A stretch of 9,246 nt of DNA from Paracoccaceae bacterium (GTDB lineage: Bacteria; Pseudomonadota; Alphaproteobacteria; Rhodobacterales; Rhodobacteraceae): NCBI GenBank assembly GCA_003250135.1, contig QKHF01000228.1, positions 1-9,246 on the forward strand, in the 5' to 3' direction. Within the stretch, counting starts at the first letter, position 1. Every line of letters starts with the position of its first letter. Of this stretch, positions 1-8,208 are shown one piece after another. The position numbers and the translations under genes are program-made. The notes beneath the pieces were generated by a model. It did no database searches, was not told the origin of the DNA, and saw only the letters and a program-made list of their open reading frames with translations.

Positions 1-369
1 TGGCGGCCGGGAGAGGCGAAGCTCTCCACCTGGCTGCACCGGGTGACGTTCAACCTGTCGACCGACCGTCTGCGCCGGCGCCGGTCGGCCCCGCTGGAGG
101 CGGCGCCGGAGCCGGTGGACGAGACGCCAGGCGCGCTGGCCGGGCTAGAGGCGGCGGATCGCGCGACCGCCCTGCGTCAGGCGCTCGATGCGTTGCCGGA
201 GAGGCAGAAGCGAGCAGTGGAGTTGCGTCACTTCGACGAGTTGTCCAATCCCGAGATCGCGGAGGCGCTGGAGGTCAGCGTCGAGGCGGTCGAAAGCCTG
301 TTGGCGCGCGGACGGCGCGCCTTGGCCCGCAGCCTGACGCCACATCGGCGCCAGCTGGGGCTCGACTGA
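1..369 (+). CDS. ECF (group 4) RNA polymerase sigma factor, 5'-truncated by window edge
   Basis: The frame is open from base 1 with no convincing start codon, so this is the 3' part (122 codons) of a longer gene. The visible N-terminal piece WLHRVTFNLSTDRLRRRR matches the end of sigma region 2 (2.3-2.4, the -10-binding helix) of ECF sigma factors. After an acidic linker comes region 4: LPERQKRAVELRHFDELSNPEIAEAL, then the recognition helix VSVEAVESLLARGRRALARSL, which would contact the -35 element. ECF factors redirect RNA polymerase to a small stress regulon and are normally held by an anti-sigma factor encoded next door. The following gene starts 17 bases after the stop and is a good candidate for that role. 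Regions 1.2-2.2 lie outside the window. The GTG at 43 is internal and should not be taken as the start. The family call is secure; the subgroup and regulon are unknown. Confidence 0.9.
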   Translation, partial: WRPGEAKLSTWLHRVTFNLSTDRLRRRRSAPLEAAPEPVDETPGALAGLEAADRATALRQALDALPERQKRAVELRHFDELSNPEIAEALEVSVEAVESLLARGRRALARSLTPHRRQLGLD

Positions 370-385
370 GAACGGAGATGCGGCG

Positions 386-919
386 ATGGCCGAGATGAAC
401 ATCGCAGAATTCGAGGATCTTGCGGCGGCCTGGGGCGCCGATCTGGCGCTGTGGCCGTCGGCGCGGCGCGCGGCCGCTCAGGCGCTTCTGGCGGGTCCGG
501 ACGGCGACGCCGCCCGCGCGGCTCTAGCGGAGGCGCGCGCGCTGGACCTGGCGTTGACCGAACTGGCCGCCGAGGATCTCGTTTCGCTGCCTGACGCGCT
601 GACGGCGCGGATTCTTGCTGACGCCGCGGAGGTGTCGGCGGACCGCGCGCGGGCCGCGTCGGTCGCCCCGAAATCCGCGGCGCCGCGCCGCTCGTGGCTG
701 GCCGATCTGGTCGAGACTTTCGGCGGCTGGCGCATGGCGGCGATTTCGGCCGCGGCCTGCGCGCTGATCGGCCTCGGCGCCGGTTACGCCACGCCGGACT
801 CCGCGGTCGCCGCACTTGGCTATGAGTCGACCGCGACAGCGGAGGAAATGGTGGCCAACCTCGGCTGGGACGCAGGATCTGATCTGGAGGAGTTCGTCTT
901 GTTTGGAGATGCGGGATGA
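386..919 (+). CDS. Single-pass membrane protein, putative anti-sigma factor
   Basis: This 177-residue protein has a cytoplasmic-looking N-terminal part of about 115 residues, rich in Ala/Arg/Glu. One hydrophobic segment follows at about residues 117-135 (MAAISAAACALIGLGAGY), then a short acidic C-terminal tail. The N-terminal WGADLALWP pattern followed by Ala-rich helices is one I associate with unnamed proteins encoded beside alphaproteobacterial ECF sigma factors. Its position directly after the sigma gene and its topology fit an anti-sigma factor that ties the sigma to the inner membrane. I see no HxxxCxxC zinc (ZAS) motif, so a classical zinc-type anti-sigma is not supported. GGAG at 374-377, eight bases before the ATG, supports this start. 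The stop overlaps the next start as ATGA, implying coupled translation. The function is inferred from context only. Confidence 0.65.
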   Translation: MAEMNIAEFEDLAAAWGADLALWPSARRAAAQALLAGPDGDAARAALAEARALDLALTELAAEDLVSLPDALTARILADAAEVSADRARAASVAPKSAAPRRSWLADLVETFGGWRMAAISAAACALIGLGAGYATPDSAVAALGYESTATAEEMVANLGWDAGSDLEEFVLFGDAG

Positions 920-1431
920 CTGACGCCGAGATGAATTCGCCGACGCCGCGCCGTGCGCCGCGCTGGATGAAAATCCTGCTCGGCGTCTCGCTGGCGCTGA
1001 ACCTGGGGGTCGCCGCCGCGGTCGCGGGGATCGCGATCCGGCATGGCGGTCCGCCCCATGGAGGACCGGGCTTCCGCGACATCGGCGGCTTCGCGCGCTT
1101 CGTGCCTGAGGCGCGTCAGGACGCGGCGCGGGCCGAGCTTGAACGCCACAAGGAGGAATTCGACGCCGCGAGAGACCGAATGCGCGAGGCGCGGGAGAAA
1201 GCCGGCGAGATTTTCGTCGCCGAGCCCTATGACGCCGAAGCGCTGAAGCAGGCGCTGGCGGAATTGCGCGCGGCGAGCGTGGAGTCGCGCGCGCCGCTGC
1301 ACGAGGCGATGGTCAATATCGGCGCGACTCTGACGCCGGAGGAGCGCGCCGCGGTTATCGAGGCGTTTCGCGAGCGCGGCCGGCGCTGGCGCGAGCGCCG
1401 GGAAGGCCGGTTCGAACGCCCGCGAGACTAA
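916..1431 (+). CDS. Periplasmic heavy-metal sensor-like protein (CnrX/ZraP/Spy-type fold), membrane-anchored
   Basis: This 171-residue protein has a short basic N-terminus, a hydrophobic anchor at about residues 18-42 (LLGVSLALNLGVAAAVAGIAI), then a His/Gly-rich juxtamembrane stretch HGGPPHGGPG. The rest is an almost purely helical, charged domain (residues about 65-160). It contains the LTPEERAAVIEAF motif typical of the CnrX/ZraP/Spy/CpxP superfamily. Members sense metals or bind unfolded proteins in the periplasm, and CnrX works with a membrane anti-sigma factor to release an ECF sigma. The ATG overlaps the upstream stop (ATGA), with GGAG at 905-908, so the two proteins are probably made together. 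Together with genes 1 and 2 it resembles a CnrYXH-like circuit. Metal binding is not proven: only two nearby His and no Cys are obvious. The C-terminus is strongly basic (RERREGRFERPRD). Confidence 0.75.
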   Translation: MTDAEMNSPTPRRAPRWMKILLGVSLALNLGVAAAVAGIAIRHGGPPHGGPGFRDIGGFARFVPEARQDAARAELERHKEEFDAARDRMREAREKAGEIFVAEPYDAEALKQALAELRAASVESRAPLHEAMVNIGATLTPEERAAVIEAFRERGRRWRERREGRFERPRD

Positions 1432-1439
1432 CCCTGGGA

Positions 1440-2831
1440 TCAGGCGGCGTCGGCGAAGGTCACCCGGTTGCGGCCGCTGTTCTTGGAGGCGTAAAGCGCG
1501 GAATCGGCGCGGGCCAGAAGCCTCTCGGCGTCATCACCCAAACGCATCGCGGCGACGCCGATGCTGACGGTCACTTCCAATGGGCCGGGGAGAGCGGCAT
1601 CGCGAAAGCGCGGCGCCTCGACCGCGGCGCGCACGCGTTCGGCGACGGCCGCCGCGGCCGAGGCGGACGTTTCCGGCAGCGCGACCGAGAATTCCTCGCC
1701 GCCGAGGCGCGCCACCATGTCCAAGCCCCGCACATTCGCCGACACCCGGGTTGCGAACTCCTTCAGAACGGCGTCGCCCGCCGGGTGGCCGAAGCGGTCG
1801 TTGACGGATTTGAACCGGTCGATGTCCAGCATCATCACGCTCAGCGCTGTTTTCGCGTCCGTCGCGCGCCGGATCATCGCCTCAAGATGGCTGATCGCGT
1901 AGCGGCGGTTGAAGACGCCGGTCAATCCGTCGACCGCGGCCAGCCGCACGGTGTGGCGCATGCTGTCGCGCAACTGGTCGGCGTAGAGCTTGCGACGCAG
2001 CTGCGACCGCAGCCGCACCGCCAGTTCACACCAGTCCACCGGGCGCAGCAGATAGTCGGCGGCGCCAAGGTCCAGCGCCGTCGCCGCCATCTGCAGGTCG
2101 CCGGGCGGGGCGAGGGTGACCACCGGCGCATGGCGCGTCGTCGGATTGGCGCGCAGTTGAGAGCAAAACCGCAAGCCGTCGAACCCCGCCGCATCGCCCG
2201 CCGCGAGGATCACGTCCGGTCTGCGTCGCTCGACCAGCGCCACCGCGTCGCCGAGCGTCAGGCCGTCCAGCGCGTGCGCTTCGATCCGCACTTTCTGATC
2301 GCCGAGGCGCTCGGCGAGCCTCAGTCGGGTCTCCTCCGCGGTCTTGGGTTCTCCTTCGAAGACCTGGATCACGCCGCCGGCGATATCGGTCGACACAGGG
2401 CACCCCCCCAGGCCAAGCACTTCGCTGGTCTCGTCTCTCAGACGCAGTTCGTCGACCATCAGTTTCACTCGCATCAGGCTGCGCAGCCGGGAGAACAGGG
2501 CCAGATCGTCCACCAGCTTGCCGAGGAAATCGTCGGCGCCGGCTTCCAGTCCGCGAATTCTGTCGGACGCGCCATCCAGCGCGGTGATCATGACCACAGG
2601 GATGTGCGCCAGGTTCGAGTCCGCCTTCAGGCGGCGGCAGGTTTCGAATCCGTCCATGCCGGGCATCATCACATCCAGCAGGATGGCATCCGGGGGCGTG
2701 GCGACGGCCTTCGCCAGCGCCTCCAGCCCGTCGGCGGCGGTCTCCACATCGTAATAGGCGGCGACGAGCTTGGCCTCGAGGATCGCGCGATTGGTCGCGA
2801 CGTCCTCCACGATCAGAACGCGGCCGGTCAT
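1440..2831 (-). CDS. pleD: PleD-type diguanylate cyclase response regulator (REC-REC-GGDEF)
   Basis: This 463-residue protein makes c-di-GMP from two GTP. REC1 (residues 1-120) has the acid pocket E9/D10, phosphoacceptor D53 in LLDVMMPGMDG and K105. REC2 (about 155-280) is degenerate: A211 replaces the phosphorylated Asp and R263 the Lys, as expected for an adaptor and dimerisation domain. The GGDEF domain (about 298-460) starts with DGLTGVFNRR and carries the active-site GGEEF at 377-381. The inhibitory site R368-G-L-D371 lies five residues before it, so it should be catalytically active and product-inhibited. In Caulobacter, phosphorylated PleD drives the swarmer-to-stalked transition. The start overlaps the divK stop as TGATG, with GGGAG seven bases upstream, so the genes are translationally coupled. 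Oddity: residue 106 is Leu where receivers have the conserved cis-Pro after Lys. The stop is only 8 bases from the convergent neighbour. Confidence 0.93.
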   Translation of the reverse strand: MTGRVLIVEDVATNRAILEAKLVAAYYDVETAADGLEALAKAVATPPDAILLDVMMPGMDGFETCRRLKADSNLAHIPVVMITALDGASDRIRGLEAGADDFLGKLVDDLALFSRLRSLMRVKLMVDELRLRDETSEVLGLGGCPVSTDIAGGVIQVFEGEPKTAEETRLRLAERLGDQKVRIEAHALDGLTLGDAVALVERRRPDVILAAGDAAGFDGLRFCSQLRANPTTRHAPVVTLAPPGDLQMAATALDLGAADYLLRPVDWCELAVRLRSQLRRKLYADQLRDSMRHTVRLAAVDGLTGVFNRRYAISHLEAMIRRATDAKTALSVMMLDIDRFKSVNDRFGHPAGDAVLKEFATRVSANVRGLDMVARLGGEEFSVALPETSASAAAAVAERVRAAVEAPRFRDAALPGPLEVTVSIGVAAMRLGDDAERLLARADSALYASKNSGRNRVTFADAA

Positions 2832-3280
2832 CAGGCCGCTCCCATGAGAGCCCCGTCAATTCGGGTCAGGAAGTCGGCTATCGCAACGGGCTTGGAAAGG
2901 CAGTCGACGCAGCCCGCGTCGCGCAGGCGCGCGGCCTCGGCCTCTCCGGCGAAGGCCGAGATCGCCATCATCAGCGGCGGGGCGTCGTGGGCCGAAATCG
3001 CCCGGGCGACCTCGATCCCGCCCAGGCCCGGCAATTGGACGTCGAGCAGAACCAGATCAGGCCCCAGCTGCCTGCAGAGTTCGAGGCCGGACGGGCCGTC
3101 CGGCGCCGCATGCGCCTCATATCCTTTGGCGCGCAAGAGGTCGCGGAACAGCTTCCGGTTCAGCGGGTCGTCTTCAATGATCAGGACGGTGCGGGCGCGG
3201 GGCGCCAATTGCGCCGCCGCCTGCGCTGAAAAAAGCACATTCTGCGCGCTTGGAGGCTGGGCGCCGATCTCATAATGCAT
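2831..3280 (-). CDS. divK: DivK-type single-domain response regulator
   Basis: This is a receiver domain with no output domain. From the ATG at 3280 it has 149 residues: acid pocket E36/D37 in LIIEDD, the DivK-like run NRKLFRDLLRAKGYE, phosphoacceptor D80 in LVLLDVQLPG, switch residue S108 and K130-P131. DivK takes phosphate from PleC/DivJ-type histidine kinases and controls CtrA activity through DivL/CckA. Being directly upstream of pleD with a one-base overlap is the known alphaproteobacterial arrangement and supports the name. I chose ATG 3280 because GGAG lies eight bases upstream. A frame-consistent TTG at 3349 would add 23 residues but has no ribosome-binding site. Even so, about 30 residues precede the first beta strand, whereas ordinary DivK starts almost directly with it. 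Another CheY-like receiver is possible but less likely given the neighbour. Confidence 0.85.
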   Translation of the reverse strand: MHYEIGAQPPSAQNVLFSAQAAAQLAPRARTVLIIEDDPLNRKLFRDLLRAKGYEAHAAPDGPSGLELCRQLGPDLVLLDVQLPGLGGIEVARAISAHDAPPLMMAISAFAGEAEAARLRDAGCVDCLSKPVAIADFLTRIDGALMGAA

Positions 3281-3410
3281 TTCAATCTCTCCGATCGCGA
3301 TCCCTGGGGGCGGATGCGCATCAAATTGGGCGCGATCAGGAGACGCCAAAGTCGTTAACGAAATCCTAGCGAAACGCGGAAAATTTTAACGAAGTTGAAT
3401 GGAGCGGAGC
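3281..3410. promoter_or_regulatory. Divergent control region between divK-pleD and the DUF3572-dnaG-rpoD group
   Basis: This gap of about 130 bases is flanked by genes pointing outward, so it must carry promoters for both sides. Its central part (3351-3400) is clearly more AT-rich than the surrounding genes. It contains two direct copies of TTAACGAA, at 3355-3362 and 3386-3393, spaced 31 bases (about three helical turns). TTAAC is the core of the alphaproteobacterial CtrA half-site, and divK is a CtrA-pathway gene, so regulation by CtrA is plausible. However, neither copy has a second TTAA seven bases away as in the full consensus. No -35/-10 pair is clear enough to place. Ribosome-binding sites lie at both ends (GGAG before 3280 on the minus strand, GGAG 3401-3404 on the plus strand). 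Confidence 0.45.
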
Positions 3411-3689
3411 ATGAACGGGTCTGAAGCGGAGGCGCTGGCGATTGACGCGCTTGGCTGGCTGGCGGGCCAGCCGGAGGCGCTGAGCCGGTTTCTGGCCGCC
3501 TCAGGCGCGGGGCCGGCGGAGCTGCGAGCGCGCGCGGCCGAACCTGCCTTCCTGGGCTTCGTAATGGATTTCCTGCTGTCCGAAGAACCTCTGCTGATCG
3601 AGTTCTGCGGCGACCGGAGCATTCCGCCCGAGACGCCGATGCGGGCGAGGGCGGCGCTGCCGGGCGGCGACATTCCGCATTGGACCTGA
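3411..3689 (+). CDS. DUF3572 family protein
   Basis: This is a small soluble, mostly helical protein of 92 residues from ATG 3411. It shows what I recognise as DUF3572: an N-terminal EALAIDALGWLAGQPEALSRFLAASG, a middle AELRARAAEPAFLGFVMDFLL, and a C-terminal PMRARAALPGGDIPHWT. The family is largely confined to alphaproteobacteria and has no established function. It has no signal peptide, membrane segment or catalytic motif that I can see. The start at 3411 is preferred because GGAG at 3401-3404 sits six bases upstream. An in-frame ATG at 3399 would add four residues with a poorer site. It lies 42 bases upstream of dnaG on the same strand with no terminator between, so co-transcription with dnaG is likely. 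Confidence 0.85.
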   Translation: MNGSEAEALAIDALGWLAGQPEALSRFLAASGAGPAELRARAAEPAFLGFVMDFLLSEEPLLIEFCGDRSIPPETPMRARAALPGGDIPHWT

Positions 3690-3731
3690 GCGCGGCTTGC
3701 AGACTCAGGCGCTGGGCCGGATAGTCGCGCG

Positions 3732-5732
3732 ATGGCCCTGCCCCCCGGATTCCTTGATGAGCTGCGCGACCGCGTGTCCCTGTCGGACGTCGCGGGACGC
3801 AAGGTCACGTGGGACCGGAAGAAGTCGAACCCGGCCAAGGGCGACTGGTGGGCTCCGTGTCCGTTCCATCAGGAAAAGACGCCGTCTTTCCATGTCGATG
3901 ACCGCAAGGGCTATTACTACTGCTTCGGCTGCCATGCGAAGGGCGACGCGATCAGCTTCGTGAAGGAGTTGGAGAACGTCTCGTTCATTGAGGCCGTGCG
4001 CATTCTCGCGGCGGACGCGGGCATGACGCTGCCCGAGCAGGACCCGCGCGAGCAGGAGCGGGAGGACGCCCGCGCCAAGCTGGTCGACGCAATGGAGGCG
4101 GCGGTGCAGTTCTTCTGCATGAACCTCCGCTCGGCCAAGGGGCGCGAGACGCGGGAATATCTGGTCCGCCGTGGCCTGACCGCGCAGACGGTCGACCGGT
4201 TTGAACTTGGATACGCCCCGGACGCCCGCCATGCGCTGGTCGAGGCTCTGACCCAGAAGGGCCTGACGCTGGACGCGCTGATCGAGGCGGGGCTGGTCAT
4301 CAAGCCCGAGGACGGCGGCAAGCCCTTCGACCGGTTTCGTGGGCGGCTGATGTTCCCGATCCGGGACGCGCGCGGGCGCTGCATCGCCTTTGGCGCGCGG
4401 GCGATGGATCCGAACGCGCGGGCGAAATACCTGAACAGCCCCGAGACGCCGCTCTTCTCCAAGTCCCGCACGCTTTATAATCACGGTCCCGCGCGTGAGG
4501 CCGCCGGCAAGGCGGGAAGCCTGATCGCGGCCGAGGGCTATATGGACGTGATCGCGCTGGCGCAGGCCGGGTTCGGCCACGCCGTCGCGCCTCTCGGCAC
4601 CGCGGTCACCGAAGACCAGCTCAAGATGATGTGGCGCATGGCGGATGAGCCGATCATCGCGCTCGACGGCGATGCGGCCGGCCAGCGCGCGGCCGAGAAG
4701 GTGATCGACATCGCAGCCCCGCTTCTGGAGGCGGGCAAGAGCCTCAGGTTCTGCATTCTGCCCGAGGGGCGCGATCCGGACGAGTTGATCCGATCCGGCG
4801 GGCCGGGAGCGATGCGCAGCGCGCTGGAGGCGGCCTTGCCGATGGTCGATCTCCTTTGGCGGCGGGAGGTCGAGGGCAAGGTTTTCGACAGCCCCGAGCG
4901 CCGGGCGGCGCTGGACAAGAGCCTGAAAGAGGCGCTGGGCCGGATCGCGGACCCGCTGGTGCGCGAGCATTACCGCGACGCGATCCGGGAAAAGCGGGCC
5001 GAACTGTTCGCCCCGAAAGTTCACGGCGTCATGCGCGCGGTAGAGAAACAGGATACGGCGCGCTTCCGAGGTCGGGTGGGTGGAAAGCCTGGCTGGCGAC
5101 CCCCGGTCCACGCCACGGCGGAAATGCGCAACTCCCTGCTGGCGCGGCAGGGCGGCGACGCCGAGGCGCGGGGGCGGGAGAGCGTCATCCTCGCAACGCT
5201 GCTTTCGCATCCCGCGCTGATCGAGACCCATGACGGGGAGGTGGCGGCGCTCAGCTTCTCCTGCCGCGATCTGGATGTGATCCGCATGGCCCTGCTGTCG
5301 GCGGCGGGCGAGATCATCGCCGAGGGGGAGCCGCTTTCCACCGACGCTCTGGCCAGCCGGGTCGCTTCCCGGGTGGGCGGCGATCCGCGCGAGACGCTGG
5401 AACGCGTGCCGCTGGTCCGGCACGAGCGGTACGCCCGCCCGGACGCGCCGCAGGATTTGGCCGAACGGGGTCTGCGGGAACTGCTGACCCGCCATGTGGC
5501 GCACACCGCGCGCCTGCTGGAAGTGGGAGAGGCGGAGGCGGTCGCGCCCTCGGCCGAGGACGATCACGTCACCGAGCGTTTGCGCGCCACCCTTGAAAGC
5601 GAACTGGCGGCCAATAAGTTGCCCGATGAAGGCCCGGCGACGGCCAAAAGCGAGTCTTCCGAGTTGCAGCGTTTCATCGACGAACGCATATGGGAGAAGA
5701 AAACGAATCGGCGTGATTCGGGTCGCGGCTGA
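3732..5732 (+). CDS. dnaG: DNA primase
   Basis: This 666-residue primase makes the RNA primers that start Okazaki fragments and leading strands, working with the replicative helicase DnaB. The N-terminal CHC2 zinc domain has C43, H46, C64 and C67 (APCPFH ... YYCFGC). The Toprim catalytic core follows, with E268 in AAEGYMD and D312/D314 in IIALDGDAAG, matching the metal-binding acidic residues of E. coli DnaG. The C-terminal third (about 430-666) is the poorly conserved helicase-interaction region and ends in a helical piece LQRFIDERIWEKK. The length is slightly above the E. coli enzyme and normal for alphaproteobacteria. The start MALPPGFLDELRDRVSLSDV is the expected beginning of the family, but no good ribosome-binding site precedes it. 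This suggests low or coupled translation from the upstream DUF3572 gene. All key residues are intact. Confidence 0.97.
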   Translation: MALPPGFLDELRDRVSLSDVAGRKVTWDRKKSNPAKGDWWAPCPFHQEKTPSFHVDDRKGYYYCFGCHAKGDAISFVKELENVSFIEAVRILAADAGMTLPEQDPREQEREDARAKLVDAMEAAVQFFCMNLRSAKGRETREYLVRRGLTAQTVDRFELGYAPDARHALVEALTQKGLTLDALIEAGLVIKPEDGGKPFDRFRGRLMFPIRDARGRCIAFGARAMDPNARAKYLNSPETPLFSKSRTLYNHGPAREAAGKAGSLIAAEGYMDVIALAQAGFGHAVAPLGTAVTEDQLKMMWRMADEPIIALDGDAAGQRAAEKVIDIAAPLLEAGKSLRFCILPEGRDPDELIRSGGPGAMRSALEAALPMVDLLWRREVEGKVFDSPERRAALDKSLKEALGRIADPLVREHYRDAIREKRAELFAPKVHGVMRAVEKQDTARFRGRVGGKPGWRPPVHATAEMRNSLLARQGGDAEARGRESVILATLLSHPALIETHDGEVAALSFSCRDLDVIRMALLSAAGEIIAEGEPLSTDALASRVASRVGGDPRETLERVPLVRHERYARPDAPQDLAERGLRELLTRHVAHTARLLEVGEAEAVAPSAEDDHVTERLRATLESELAANKLPDEGPATAKSESSELQRFIDERIWEKKTNRRDSGRG

Positions 5733-5750
5733 TTCGTTTATACTGATTCG
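5704..5750 (+). promoter_or_regulatory. Candidate rpoD promoter with repeated GATTCG motifs
   Basis: At the dnaG end GATTCG occurs three times in direct orientation (5715-5720, 5731-5736, 5745-5750). One inverted copy, CGAATC, lies at 5704-5709 and forms a 6-bp hairpin arm pair with the first. Between copies two and three is TATACT (5739-5744), five of six matches to a sigma-70 -10 box and one of the few AT-rich hexamers here. The -35 position (about 5716-5722) matches TTGACA poorly. This could be an internal rpoD promoter assisted by a regulator binding the repeats. The dnaG stop codon lies within the second copy. It is inferred from pattern only. Confidence 0.35.
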
Positions 5751-5792
5751 GCCCTGCCGGCGGGGTCCGGCGATAACAGAACGGAGTTATGC

Positions 5793-7763
<1,971 letters not shown>

Positions 7764-7790
7764 GCGAAACAAGGCGTTTCGAGACGTTAA

Positions 7791-7814
7791 GGGCGGCCGT
7801 TGGGCCGCCCTTTT
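7791..7814 (+). terminator. Intrinsic terminator of rpoD
   Basis: GGGCGGCC (7791-7798), a 4-base loop GTTG and GGCCGCCC (7803-7810) form a perfect 8-bp G/C stem followed by TTTT. The AA before the stem can pair with the first two Ts, lengthening it to 10 bp. It begins 27 bases after the rpoD stop. On the minus strand the run of A before the stem provides only a short T tract, so it might act weakly for the converging gene as well. Confidence 0.9.
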
Positions 7815-7875
7815 CGTATGCCTGTTAGGGAAGTCGGCGAGTCGCCAACGGCATCTCAAGTTCGCAATTTAGCCG

Positions 7876-8208
7876 TCAGGCGATGGCTAGGTCGTCCGCG
7901 ATGGCAACCTCAATGATAAGGTTCGTGTCGTCTAGGTCACCCATGTTGACGTTGAGAAGTCTGATGGTTGATAACGGCAAAGACGTGGAGCTGTAGTAGT
8001 CCGCATCTGCATAAGTGATGAGCGTGTCGTCGCCGTCTTGCTCGATCAGCAGGAACATTGGGTCATCGGGGTCGTTCGCCGAAATCACTACCGTATCGAC
8101 TGCAGGGTCGAAATCAGTGATGACATCATCGCCGCCGTGGAATCCAAGAACCGGCTCGCCGCCCACTTCTCCATTCTCGAAAACGAATTTAGAGCGGTTT
8201 TCGATCAT
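7876..8208 (-). pseudogene. C-terminal remnant of an RTX/hemolysin-type calcium-binding protein, interrupted by IS630 element
   Basis: The frame encodes about 105 host-derived residues. They resemble the C-terminal end of RTX-type secreted proteins: FVFENGEVGG, then GGDDVITDFDPAVDTVVIS, then LLIEQDGDDTLITYADA, and STIRLLNVNMGDLDDTN near the end. The pattern of a VITDFDP strand, a QDGDDTLI strand and an IRLLNV strand is the beta-roll cap that carries the type I secretion signal. The protein is very acidic with almost no Lys or Arg. The first five or six codons (MIENRS) come from the left end of the IS, not from the gene, so the native N-terminus is missing and should lie beyond the right edge of the window. 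GC is about 55 % over 7921-8160, well below the neighbouring core genes. Which RTX subfamily (protease, adhesin, toxin) cannot be told. Confidence 0.7.
8192..8204. repeat. IS630 left terminal inverted repeat (13 bp)
   Basis: GAGCGGTTTTCGA is identical to the reverse complement of 9231-9243. It is preceded by TA at 8190-8191 (target duplication). The transposase stop codon begins at the next base inward. Confidence 0.93.

Noticed and set aside
228..1082. Pro/Arg-rich open frame on the minus strand across the sigma module
   Set aside because: It overlaps three plausible, coupled plus-strand genes and has the composition of a GC-rich antisense frame.
1785..3275. Open frame of about 496 codons on the plus strand opposite pleD and divK
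   Set aside because: It is the complement of two clear response-regulator genes. The His/Gln/Arg-rich composition is that of a shadow frame.
3281..3349. TTG start at 3349 giving a 172-residue DivK
   Set aside because: There is no ribosome-binding site before the TTG, whereas ATG 3280 has GGAG at ideal spacing. Residues upstream of 3280 do not resemble receiver sequence.
3705..5567. Very long open frame (about 620 codons) on the minus strand opposite dnaG
   Set aside because: dnaG on the plus strand has every catalytic and zinc residue. The antisense frame is low-complexity His/Arg/Gln-rich text typical of the complement of GC-rich codons, and no domain is recognisable.
7815..7875. GGCGAGTCGCC palindrome near 7833-7845 as a terminator for the minus-strand gene or a tRNA arm
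   Set aside because: The loop would be a single base, there is no T tract, and no cloverleaf can be built around it.
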